A stretch of DNA of 64,000 nucleotides from Nephromyces sp. MM_2019 (lineage: Eukaryota; Apicomplexa; Aconoidasida; Nephromycida), in NCBI GenBank assembly GCA_015657535.1, contig JADHZB010001593.1, forward strand, positions 62,001 to 126,000, read 5' to 3'. The notes beneath the pieces were generated by a model. The model ran no database searches. It was given only the letters and a program-made list of their open reading frames with translations, and was not told where the DNA came from. Below are positions 12,838 through 23,862 of this stretch, piece after piece. Made by a program: the position numbers and the translations under genes. Each line of letters opens with the position of its first letter. The stretch's first letter is position 1.

Positions 12838-13545
12838 ATTTGAACGGTAGTACCTTTCTGTTTGAAAATTAATCAAATTTATCCTAGTCTTTATGCACCA
12901 AATGCAAAGACACCTCTGAAGCGCATAGTTTCTACCAACCCAAAAACACATGGAAAAATCATTTTTTTCACCATCAGCTATATTTACATTGCTTTTAATG
13001 TCTGAGGCTGCTATAAGGTTTAATCAAATTACCACCTTTGCAAGTCCCTTAAAATAACTTTCTTGTGCGATTTTTTTAGTATTTTGTGTAGCCTGTGCAA
13101 AAAATTGATTTGAAGATGATTTTTGCCTTGTTTTCTTGTAGCTATTCTACAAATTTGTTCAAGTGAATTTCTAGCCGTAATTTACTTTTAAAATATTTAT
13201 TTTATTAATAAAATAAAGGTTTGTCTTGCATCGTCTTCGTCTTGATTTTGCGTTATATCTAGCTGAAATCCTGTTCGAAACTTTTTCCTGCTACTTCGAC
13301 ACACACCCTTCTAATCACTGATTGTTGCTTTAATATGCATAGCCATAGAAGCTATTAAACTCTGAATCATTATATGTTCGTTCGGTATAATACTTTACCT
13401 TTATGTTTTTGACTAGAAAAAATGGTATAGTGAGCTTCTGGTTTTCCAAAATGTTATTCCTGTGCTTGCAATCAACGCTTTTCACACATACTTAATGTAT
13501 TATTCTAAACCCAAACTTCTTGTATCTCCTATAAAGGATGATACC
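12838..13545. other. AT-rich spacer between two plus-strand candidates
   Basis: No exon seen. This probably holds the 3' UTR of the secreted-protein candidate and the promoter of the 114-residue gene. No TATA element can be singled out from the AT-rich background. Confidence 0.4.
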
Positions 13546-16500
13546 ATGGACTTAGATACCCAGCTTTCGTTGGTATATGATCTGATACAACAAGAGTTTC
13601 CTGGAGCTTACTGGATTGACGGCAAGTGGCACTTCAATCATAATGCTGGTAATTAGACTATTTTATAGCTCGCATAGCTTCACTTTACTATTCAATTTGC
13701 TGCATCTTTTTTTTTCATTCTACTCTTTAGATTACCCAGAAACATATGTGTGATTTCCTGGTTTACTGAAAAGTTTTTGTTTCGTTTTCTTCATGGTAGT
13801 TTCGATAGCTTGAGAAGCTAGTAATGGCGAGTCTTGTAGGGTTGAAGTTTTATTTGTATTAGTGAGTAGCTTATTCAAGCTTCTTTCTTTGTTCTGAATT
13901 GGAGTAATATCACTATCATTCCAGATGCTTTCATAGGATTTTTTCTAGTCTAATACGCTGTTATACAAGATTAGTTTAACAGAGTATCACCGTGGGATGT
14001 TACGCTTGTCATGATGCTTAGAAATCAGGGCAAGTGCTATTATGTACATATCCCTCCTATATCATATCTTCAATGGTTTTTTTGTGCTTTTTTGTGACTT
14101 CCCAGTTTATTTTGGAAAGCTTCTGCGTGCTGTGTGCGCACACAATAGTTTTGGTTATTTTCCCAACTAATTTTGAGTTGAGTAAAGTTTCTGCTTCTTT
14201 TTCACATACACACGATAGTTCTGTATCTTTAATTTCCTGCTGGTCTCCTTCTGATGACTTCGCTGTCTTAGTAACGATTATATTACTCAGTGTTGACAAC
14301 ATACCTAACTTGTGCTTTTAGAGTCCTTTTTTTCAGATGTTAAGGTAAACCTTAGAGTGTGTGTGTAGGGGTTGGGGTTAAAGTTTATATAGTGGCTAAG
14401 GTCAAAATGTGTGCTTCATAAAATAGTTTCGCGTAATACGAACTTAATAAAATGAAAATCCAAGTATCTGAAGATAAAGAAATACAAAGAGATTCTGCTG
14501 TCATTTTAATATCTACGTTCTCTGCGAAATTCCATGTGTATGCTAGCTGAAGGATCTTCACTTTTTCTTGCGCACTAATGTAATTTCCATTCCTTTTTGA
14601 TAAGTTTCGCTAAGCTGGAATCTTGTATATTGCAGACGGTTGAAATCTCCCTTTCTCATAGTTTTTTGGATGAAATTAAAACGGCTTTTCGCTACTTTCA
14701 GGTGTTTCGGGCCAGATGAAGCTACTGTATGCAGATATCAACGAATATCTTCTTTTTTTTGGGGCAGTAGTTGACCATGGGGGCTACGCAGGCTGCTATA
14801 ACTTCAATATTTGGGATGCTGTATTGCAAGTAATACAAGCTATAAACAGGAGTTTTTACGAAATAATAAGTGCTATGCATACAGTCAAATATCTATAATT
14901 TTGGATATAACAATTTTTTATTCATATAATTTTTTTCCCGGTTCTAGAGTGATGTGTCCCTGAAATATTTCTGAATAATTGCCTGCTAGAACTCATTTTC
15001 TATCATTTCCATCAGGTTATGTTATTTCTCTCAATAATAGTTGAAGAAATTACTTCTTTTCCCTCTGAGTTTTCATCTTTAAACGTATAGTTGTGTACGA
15101 TACACTGTTTGAAATAATATAAAGTTTTAGCCATGAAGAACTCTTTTGTGGATATTTTTCACTATTTTCGCGTGCCATTACGCTCTTTCTTGGGTGCTAT
15201 CTCATTTTGTCAGCTTCTGCACTACAAAGCATCGAAAATGTCGAAAATTCTAGCGAAATTCTTGTTTTGTATTTATTTTCTCCCTCCTTCGTAGTGTAAA
15301 TAGCGCCACATGTGGATATTTCTGCGCAATGCTGCTGTTTTTTATGTGTTTCTTCTGCTTGAGTAGCAGAAATTTTGTTGTGCCTCTCCTGGCTGAAACC
15401 GTTAAGTTTCACTGTATCATTATACTCTTTCCATGAGGTTTTCACTATTATTTATTTTCTTCTTTTCTCTAACATAAGGAGAGGCTGTGAGCCACTTATT
15501 TGTAATGGAAATGGACTGCTGATGATTTTTTTCTGAAAAAAATTTCCCGTCAGCAACTATTTGCCACATTAAGTGATTTGCATCTCCCAGTAAGTAATAC
15601 ACAAATTAGTTAAGCTTCATAGCATTCCACAGAATATCCTCACCTAAAGTCCCTATAACAAAATACTATCCGATGTACGTACAGTCAAAGTTTAGGGGCA
15701 CTTTGGATTGCTTGATTGCTGCGAATTGATGAATTTCGCTATTATCTCGCAGCTAGTGTGTAGTACGCTTAAAATCCGCTTCCATGTAGACAGCTTTGCC
15801 AGCGAACTTACTCAAATCATATTCGTGGTTGCGTGTCTATGTGAGATGAAGATGGAAAGTTTTTTTTTCGTTATATCAGTGTTTTTTACTGTTTTATTCT
15901 GTTCAGCGTTATTAAAACTGAGTATTCCTATCTTTTGTGTGAAGTTTTAGGTGACTGCAGTATTTTTGATGCAGAAATTGCAATTTTACTTGTGTGCTAC
16001 GTTTTAGAAACTGTTGCTACCGGTCTTTTATAGGGTAATCATTACACCCAGGATGTTGGGAAGATGAAAAAACATGTGTATACTCCTACACCGGATTCAT
16101 CTAAGGAGTACAACGGATTGGTTACGTTTCTTCCTAAAGGGCAACAGAAAATATACCGAAGCCAGGTATTTTTTGCCTTTTTGTTAATGTGTGTGTATGT
16201 ACACCTCACGAAATCAACTCAATTAACATACACGGTATCAAGTGGTTAAACAAACGTGTATATATACCTCACCAAATCACCTCAATTATCACAAACAATA
16301 TCAAATCAAGTGCTTAAATAAGCGCGTATATGCACCTCCTGAAATCAACTCAGTCACAATGTTTAAGGCTGAACTTGAATTGTGGAAGCATCATATCTTA
16401 ATTTTTGTATGACCATAAGATTTTAAGGAACATTTTCCCTCGGGCCTACTTTTTGCCTGCTTTCTTCCCAAAGTGCTTTGCTCTTGATATTTTCATTTTT

Positions 16501-16880
16501 CTCTCTCCTTCCTCCGATAGTTTCCTCACGACTTATCGATATAAGCTCACCGTTAAATTTCTATTTTAGATTTATCTGAATTATTAAATCCACATGAAAT
16601 TTTAAATCCATATGCATTTTTATTAGGTTTTTAATTATACTTTTTAGTTTAATATTATTCTTCATAAATCTAATTTTATATGCTTTCATGAAGAAATTTA
16701 CATTCATTTTATAAAATTGTAACACACTTAGCCCTACTTTTATATATAGGGAAAAAATGGAGCTATTCTTCTTGAATATGGTCATGGACATATCGCTTCA
16801 TCTTTCTTAAGATCGATTGTAGTTCCAAATATCTTTATGATGTTTGATTTCAGGTAATTCACGTGTGTGGCTTACATTAA
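13546..16880 (+). CDS. Five-exon gene for a 114-residue protein of unknown family
   Basis: Exons: 13546-13648, 13731-13747 (a 17-base micro-exon), 14636-14701, 16034-16165, 16854-16880 (TAA). Every junction is GT-AG and every phase matches (1, 0, 0, 0), giving one uninterrupted protein. It starts at ACCATGG, a strong eukaryotic start context; a longer upstream frame exists but has no better start. Sequence landmarks in order: MDLDTQLSLVYDLIQQEF, AYWIDGKWHFNHNA, DYPETY, TVEISLSHSFLDEIKTAF, HVYTPTPDSSKEYNG, VTFLPKGQQKIYRSQ and the end VIHVCGLH. There is no signal peptide or membrane segment, so it is probably a small soluble protein. I do not recognise the family. Intron 4 carries a tandem repeat. 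The chain was built by eye from splice sites, but five consistent phases make coincidence unlikely. Confidence 0.65.
16193..16361. repeat. Tandem repeat, about 63-68-base unit, 2.5 copies, in intron 4
   Basis: Copies begin at 16193, 16256 and 16324. Each opens with a variant of GTGTATRTACACCTC, followed by a diverged ATCAACTCAATT and, in the first two, TATCAA...AAGTG..TTAAA. It lies in the last intron of the 114-residue gene. The first copy begins with the palindrome GTGTATGTACAC. Confidence 0.8.
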
Positions 16881-18720
16881 AAGAGCGTATTTGACAGCGA
16901 ATAAGTACCTCTTCTTTGGTATGGTGTGTGTTCACTCTCGATTCGAACTGTGTTATTTACTCTTTCTATTACTTGTTTTCTCAAAATTAAAACCCTTGTG
17001 CCAGCCTCAGCTTCCTAGTCTCCTAGCAAGCTTATTGCGAATTTTGATTAGGTTTATTCCCTCGGCGCTTGTGTCCTGGAAAATATTACTTATCGAGAGT
17101 GTATTTTTATATGATAGCAAGGCTGTGGTATCTTTGACTGTTTTCCTTAAATATATCAAGCATGCGGCTGTAGTGTTACCGAGTAGTTAAAAGTGCTTTT
17201 CCGAGCGAATAGCAAGAAAATCTCTAGATTTTTCTTGACGCTTATTAAGTCTGAAAGTGGGTGGAGGGTGGCTTTCTTCCTTTTTTGCTCCAGCTTGCTA
17301 TGAGTTGCATAGGTATAGTAGTCGTCATATAAGCGTTACTTTGCTCTTTAATGGCTTGAATATGCTTTTATATGATTGAAATATGAAAGTTTAATAAAAT
17401 TTTCCTGTGGAGCTTAGTTTTTTGCGTTATTTTTAACTCTTGATTATGCGAGATAATTTTGAATAATATCATCTAAAATTTCAGGTTTAACTTTCTTGCA
17501 AATACTTCGAGAGCTTCTTTTTTTTTAATTCGCTTATGTTTGTTTTCGCCTCATATATTTTTACAGTCTGTTGTTCGCTTTGTTGAATATTCTGCAGTGG
17601 CAGGGTTTTTAGGATATTTCTTCCAGATTTATCTTTGTTATTTGGCTAGAAGTTCATCTTCACGCTATTGGCCTGAATTTTTGATAGCTTTACACAATGA
17701 GAATCCTGGGTACTAAAATGTTCCACATGCCATTCAATCTACCTTGCGGAGGGGGTCTGAAGTTTTTTTCGTGAAGACCGTTTTACTTCTCTAGTGTAAA
17801 ACCGTAAAAATGGCGTGCTATTATGCTGTAATAACTCTGCACACAACCTAGCACCATTCAATGCGTGCCCAGGTCTGAATCAAATTTTTTGCCTTCGTCC
17901 TGCAAATAAATACGCTACTGCTTACCTTCTCATTTGTGAGCTAAAAATATCCTCTAATGTACCTAAAAAACTAAACATAAAGTAAGCTTAATCTCTTTAC
18001 GCAGGTCTTTGTGGTATTCTTTGTCCGGTTTCGGCTACTCTTGCATAAGGAATATACTGCTGCGGTGTTATAAGTTTACACATGGTATGCAGCATAGCAA
18101 GATCAGTGATACTACAACATCCAACCCGTCAGGAGGAGATTTGTAGCAAACTGAGGATATATTCTATTTGCATTCTTCATTGTTGATATGGTCGTGCAAG
18201 CTGGCTGAAAGCTTTAAGGATATATTCTGGGACTTGTATAGCTGATTAGCGATCGCATTTACTGAAATTGCGTATGATTTTTTACGAAAATGACCCAGTC
18301 TCGTTTTGGAGTCGTACTACTTCAGATTACCCGCCAAAGAGCTGACCATATGGTAGCGCTGTGTTTTTTATCATTTGCTCATGTTTTCATATAGCTGGAA
18401 AGTTTAACCTTTGATTTGGAGCGAAAATCTTCAGCGTTTTATTGCGCTTCCAGGGTTTTTTTATCAACCTACTTGTCCTATGGGCTAGTACTATTTTATA
18501 AGACAGCCTATATGCGATAGATTGTACTCAAAACAAGGTTGAATCGTAATTTTAAACATGTGCACTCTTGATTTCAGCATGTTTAATCCTTGCTTAAGAT
18601 ATCATTGGAATGCCAATTAAGCTTTGATTTATTGCAATGAAGGCTTTAGGATGTATAATTCGCTTTATACTGGTATCGGCATAAATCTGGCCATGTATTT
18701 GCTTTTTTGCATACCAGTGT
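16881..18720. other. Intergenic, no supported gene
   Basis: T-rich on the plus strand just after the 114-residue gene, consistent with its 3' UTR. A 107-codon frame at 16867-17190 overlaps the stop in another frame and is hydrophobic from T-richness; I do not take it as a gene. Confidence 0.4.
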
Positions 18721-19263
18721 TTATATATTAAGTCTATGGTAGTCACTCTTTGGCAAATCATTGGGAAACTTCTCCAAGAAGTAAGAGTTTTGAGTTCGCA
18801 GCGCTATGCATGCGAAGCATAGCATCCATACGAAGCGCCAGATTTGGACTTACAGAATTGGCAGTCTACTCATTTAAAAAGATGTTATCTTCAATTTTTC
18901 CAGGATTTTAGTTTTGATGTTTTTTCGCTTACAAGAATAACGGCAAAGCGATTCCTGAGATCTATGATACTAGATGCAACTTTTACTGTAGAAATGTTCT
19001 AAAAGAAAATCAGGACTTTTTGGCAAGCCATATTAGGCTATGCGGGACACGCATACCTCTCTCTTACTCTCTTACCAGCAGCATAGTTGCGTTTCCCGGA
19101 AAATAACATCAAATATTTTTTGTACAAGTAAGAAAGACCTATTCAAACGTTCAAGAATTAGTGTGGTCCGAGCTTGATTTGTGTTCAGTAATTGGTAAGC
19201 GTCTGCAATTGACCTTGTCTTATAGTTGCAGACGATCATAAGGATAAGTAGGAATATGGGCAT
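18721..19263 (-). CDS. Weak candidate: three-exon small secreted protein (84 residues)
   Basis: Possible exons: 19263-19126, from ATG with a signal-like start MPIFLLILMIVCNY to CTT|GTACAA; 18998-18933, from TTTTCTTTTAG to CTT|GTAAGC, reading STVKVASSIIDLRNRF; 18771-18721, reading KFPNDLPKSDYHRLNI then TAA. All phases are 0. The middle exon has excellent splice sites and only one open frame. The first donor is weak, and the frame also runs on past it to another donor of incompatible phase. No family recognised; treat as a hypothesis. Confidence 0.3.
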
Positions 19264-20457
19264 CTCGGAATTGATTTGAGGTTAGGTTCCGCAATTTTAA
19301 AATCAAAGGAAGTATACGGAAAGATAACATCGACTTTATTCTCATTGCAGCTATATCGGAGTTTGTGAGTGAGTTTTGTCACTCATGCGGCAAATTACGC
19401 ACTGACTTAAAGTTTCGAAAGTGGAAGGGGTTGCATTGCTTAGAACTCCCCCTTTCCCGACACCTTTTATATTTTTCCTAGTTTTATTTAATATGCTGAT
19501 TTCAACTATTGGGGTGCTCAAAAGAGTCAATGAATGCCTGCGTTATTCTGGTCTAACTCGGCTAATTTTCTTTAACATGCCGTGTGATGCCTTATTTTCT
19601 TGGAATGCTACCTTTAAACGGGTTTTCCCTTTTCGAAAGCTACAGAAGTTTTAGCCGCGGAAGGGTCAATCTCAACGTGGCCGTAGAAACCACATAAAAT
19701 TTTCGGCCTAGATAATGCAGGATAATTTAAAGCAAATTATATTCACATACGGGAAAAGGTATAATCCATCACCCAGCTTTTAATATGTAGTAAAATTTTT
19801 AAGATGGAAAACCTCATAATTTTGTTGATAACTACTGTTTGTTCAAGTTGCAGCGTAGAGAGATTTATGATTGAATCGTTCTCTCTTCCCTCATAGGGCA
19901 AATACTGTAAAGACTAGGGTCTTATATGACTTGAACACACTGACTATAGTTTATGCTAGTTACTTTAAAAAGGCATGCTACAATTTCATGTACTAGTTTT
20001 AATGATCGCCGATACATAAGGACGACCATTTCGAAATCCATATTATAGGCCGACACTCCCTATAAAACTAGGAATATATAGCAAAATGGATTCATATCTA
20101 AGTCAAATATATATGTTTACATAAAAAAAGAAAGAGTACACAACACAGATTTTTAGATAATTATGTAGGAGTTGGTGACCATCAGAAACCTTGCCTAACC
20201 ACATAACAGTAGGCTCTCCCTAACCTGATAAGCGCTTACCGTAGCTTTCTTATGGCATCAATTCGAAAGATAATATAGTCATGAAGAAATACATCCCTTA
20301 ACTCAGGCGCAATGAAACTAAAAAAAGCAGGGGCACGAAGGAGTTAGACTCTGTTTTCCTACTACGAAGAGGTGAAAAGCAGCTCCAGACACTCTATAGC
20401 CAACTACTTAGAACATAAACGTCTTTGCTGCGGGTGTGCGTCTTTTCCGTTGACGGA
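19264..20457. other. Intergenic, nothing clear
   Basis: A 77-codon plus-strand frame at 19421-19654 is mostly hydrophobic and has no splice context I trust. Nothing else was seen on either strand. Confidence 0.35.
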
Positions 20458-20709
20458 ATGAATATCAAGAAAAGGGGGTATCAGCTACGATTCACCGAGA
20501 TACTTCGTTGCGAGTTTGATTGCTCTTACAATCATGCGGACCGTGAAGCTAAAACCGCGTGCTCTGTTTACTGCAAGGATATCTCTCATAGAGAGGATTC
20601 ATATAAAAACAGGGGCGGCTCTTTTAGTGTTTTACCTCTTCCAGAGATATCTGTTTATGTATCTCATATGCAATTGATCGACGTAATAATATACTATGTC
20701 GAGTGGTAG
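20458..20709 (+). CDS. Hypothetical ORF, 83 residues
   Basis: Single-exon frame from GGAATGAA to TAG. It is hydrophilic and Cys-containing (ILRCEFDCSYNHADREAK, then SVYCKDISHREDSY), unlike the hydrophobic frames typical of T-rich noncoding DNA here. No family recognised. It could equally be part of a longer exon or chance. Confidence 0.22.
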   Translation: MNIKKRGYQLRFTEILRCEFDCSYNHADREAKTACSVYCKDISHREDSYKNRGGSFSVLPLPEISVYVSHMQLIDVIIYYVEW

Positions 20710-21509
20710 ATGCTCCTAGTGATATACAAGGTGGGATATTTAGCCTGTTATAAAGATGTTTTATCTATGTTAATGCACAAATATTCATACTCTTACGTAG
20801 CACGCCTTACATTATTTAGATGGTGGATATGTTGTATATACTAATTTATTTTATTTAAAAAATTAATTTGTATCATATTATGATGATATGATAGATATAT
20901 CATTCTTATGTTCTGGACATTTTGTAGTTCCTTATGGTTAAAAAATGAATGAAAACCCACAGAGGTAGCCACAATGATTAATAACCAAAAGGTGTGAGTG
21001 GGTTGCTGTCGTTTTCTCTTGTGATAAGGTTTTTTATGCTTGAAGCTTGAAATGGAATACTCTGTGGGTAGTTAGGAACACCTACAGTATTAAAGAGGTA
21101 GTAGTGTCAAAGTGTATACATACTTTGCCAAGATGATTGAAATCATGGGTGGACCGAAGTTATCGGGTGTTCTTATGCAGCAAAGCAAAGGCTTTCTGAT
21201 AGCCATGAAAAATACTAGCTGATAAAAGAGGCCTTGCATTACCAAAGACTCAGAGACACATCGTAAAGGTATATAAGCAGAGATTTCGATAAGTTTAAAG
21301 CCTTAATACTAGATATATATAGCCCTGCCGTAAGCTCTTTAACATAGTATGTTAGCTGGCACGAAGCTCAACCATAATCTGCTGAAATTTAATAGCTTGT
21401 TTAACCTGATAAATCTGTATGTAGAGCTACCATTTTAACAGAATTTCAACTCTCGTATAGGTGATTTATTTGAGACATTTCCTCCTGAATTTCGTTGTTC
21501 ATAATACTT

Positions 21510-21665
21510 ACTCAGAGGATGAAATCTAGGCCGTCACTTAGAGCATGAAACCTAGGTTGATACTCAAAAGATGAAACCTAGGTTATTACTCAGATAATTA
21601 AAACCAGGTTGATGCTCAAAGAAAGAAGCTTCGCTCCTTACTCAAAGGATGAAACATAAATTGAG
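21510..21665. repeat. Six-copy tandem repeat with an exact 26-base period
   Basis: Units begin at 21510, 21536, 21562, 21588, 21614 and 21640, all in exact 26-base register. The core is ACTCARARGATGAAACCTAG followed by GTTGAT or a variant. Units 2 and 3 are closest; unit 5 is the most diverged. It lies between the weak ORF at 20.5 kb and the splicing-factor gene. Confidence 0.9.
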
Positions 21666-22354
21666 AAGTAAGCGATAAAATAAAGGCAAACTAAAGGTTG
21701 AATAGTACTTCAAGCCTCCTAGTATTGAGCCACCATCTCTCAGATTCCCGTATGCTTCACAATATCTTTCTTGTATACAAACTGCAAGCTCCACATTCAC
21801 AAAACTCCTGTAATATTCTCACTAACGCTGCTCTCTCAGGAAGGATGCAGAATACAGTTTTTTTTCCCTCTTTATTCTCTAACAAAAAGCTAAAACAAGC
21901 TAGTCGTTCAATAGGCGCTCATTCAAGAGGTTTTATTTTGAGCTTAGAGAGTAGCAACTCCTAAGCAAAAAAATCCCCACAATTCAGTCAAAAATAGTGA
22001 AATTACTCTATTATATAGTGTTGCCCCTTCACATTTTTTTCCTGTGTATACATTACATGAAAATGCAGCTCGCTTGTAATCGACAGGGTGGAAAGCGACT
22101 AGAGCTCTCAGCATAAAAGGGGAATTGCACAAAAGCCACCTTCTTGAAGTTTATATTTTGAATCCCCTCAAAATCCCCACCAAGCTGTAGTGATAAAACA
22201 AAATCACTCAAGTGTACATACACGGGTCGTCCGCGTGAATTAGAATCCCTTGCAATTTCGTAAAATTAACTTGATATGTCCTTTAATAATAAAAAATATT
22301 TTCCAGTATGTTTAATTATTGACATATTATAAATTATATCTTTTGGAGAAATAT
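21666..22354. other. Intergenic, no supported gene
   Basis: An 88-codon plus frame (21698-21964) and a 62-codon minus frame (21944-22132) have no supporting splice context. One GTGTACATACAC palindrome lies at 22212-22223. Confidence 0.4.
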
Positions 22355-22360
22355 AATAAT

Positions 22361-22545
22361 TTTTAATTTAAAAAAAGCCTTTTTCAAAGCATTTGTTAAG
22401 AAACTTGAATGAAACATTTAATTTTTAATCTTCAAAAAGCCTTTTTCGTAGAATTTTCTATTAAATTTGAAAGATCGTTTTAATCTATTCTATTAAAAAG
22501 CTTATTCCACTATAGCATTTTTAAAAAAATTTGAAAGAACCTGTT
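22361..22545. repeat. Degenerate AT-rich tandem repeat, three copies of about 55-68 bases
   Basis: Copies begin with TTTTAATYT at about 22361, 22423 and 22478. Each holds an AAAAAGCYTTTTTC-like block and a TTGAAWGA block. They are strongly diverged, so this is an old array. Confidence 0.55.
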
Positions 22546-22987
22546 CTCTTTCTAGTAGCATGATATTATATACCAGAATGGCTTTATTTTCGAAAAAATA
22601 TTACTAATCACACGAGGGAGTTATCGGTAGCAGAAAAAAAATAGCCCTCTTTCTCCCCTTCGAGATAGATCACTTACACATTTACCCCACAAATTTCCCC
22701 CGAAAGCATTCAAGCATACTACAAACCCTCAAAAAAACAAAAATAGTAGACCCGCTGCTTATACACACACCACGCGCATTGCTCAGCAGGCAGTTGGCCT
22801 TAAACGGTGTTTTAGTGTGAAAACAGAGCGCGAATATATCAAAAATACTAGGCTCAACTGGAGCTCATCACCCACATTGGAAGCATATCAAGCGCTACGC
22901 TCAATCCCTATACAGAATGAAGAAAACGACTTTACTATGGTCCCAGCCACATATTCAATGACGTTTTGACATGCTTTACCATTGGTG

Positions 22988-23197
22988 TAAACCCTAAACC
23001 CTAAGCCCTACAAAAACTTACTAACTCGTACCAACTTCTCGCTATCTACAAAGTAGCGGAAGTATATTTTTTTAGTACTTCTTCAAGAGGATGGGATGCA
23101 GTATCTCCATGTAGCCTCGTCTTCACTTTTGAAACTGCGTTGCTTGGGTGCTGCAGAAAGGAGTGTTTAAGCTGGTTTTTGATTGGGGTTAGGGTTG
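22988..23197. promoter_or_regulatory. Telomere-like (CCCTAAA) words upstream of the CRNKL1 gene
   Basis: TAAACCCTAAACCCTAAGCC begins at 22988, and the inverse GGGGTTAGGGTTG lies at 23185-23197. These sit about 0.7-0.9 kb before the CRNKL1 start codon. In plants, AAACCCTAA telo-boxes in promoters mark housekeeping genes; that role here is inferred. The alternative is an interstitial telomere fragment. Confidence 0.4.
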
Positions 23198-23862
23198 CAC
23201 CTCGTTTACTGTATTAATGCAAGTGTTTACCCTCAGCAAAAGCTTCTTTTTTGCTTCCTTTTTTTTGGTGTTTCTCTGAGAGAGCTATTTGTCGACTATG
23301 AGGGAAGAATCGCTTGGCTTTCGGTTGTAACATTGGTTTAAGAAGAAAGTACTAGCGGTTTCTAGAGATAACGGTTGCGAGATGGTGGAGAACTTACTAG
23401 AAGCTCATATCACAATGTGTATTCTAATATCTGGTTCATCTTTTGGGATATTTCTACCTCTGTTTCATGATTTGGTTCCTGGTTTTCAGCCATATCTTCC
23501 TGGATATTCTTAAATCCTCACCTTCCTCCTCTTAGACTTGCTTTTTTATCTTTCTCTGCTCTCCCCCGCTCAAAATTTGCCTTTAAACAAGCCTCTTTAA
23601 GTTTTGTGTGCAAATTTTTGCTCTCTCTTTCTGAGACTGTTGATATCTTTGTTATAAATTAAGAAAAAATATTTTTTCAAAAGTATTCTCCTCTTTGATA
23701 AAGCCTTTTTGTTAGTCACTTATTCCGCATTCTAGGCTTTCTTTTTCAACTAACCGCTATCTTCATTGCTTTACTGCTGATATCTTTGTTGACAACACAT
23801 ACACACACCTTCAACTGTGTGTGTGGATCAAAGCAAAACCACCGGTTTTCTTTTCCCTCATC

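Noticed and set aside
14057..14302. Lys/Glu-rich 81-codon minus frame
   Set aside because: Antisense to a T-rich intron of the 114-residue gene; the Lys/Glu content follows from A-richness.
15197..15602. Two hydrophilic minus-strand ORFs of 82 and 60 codons
   Set aside because: Same reason: complements of a T-rich intron (intron 3), no splice signals fitting a gene.
16867..17190. 107-codon hydrophobic plus frame
   Set aside because: Starts inside the last exon of the 114-residue gene in another frame and is explained by T-richness of the 3' region.
22988..23011. A chromosome end
   Set aside because: Only about three degenerate CCCTAAA units, with unique genic sequence on both sides.
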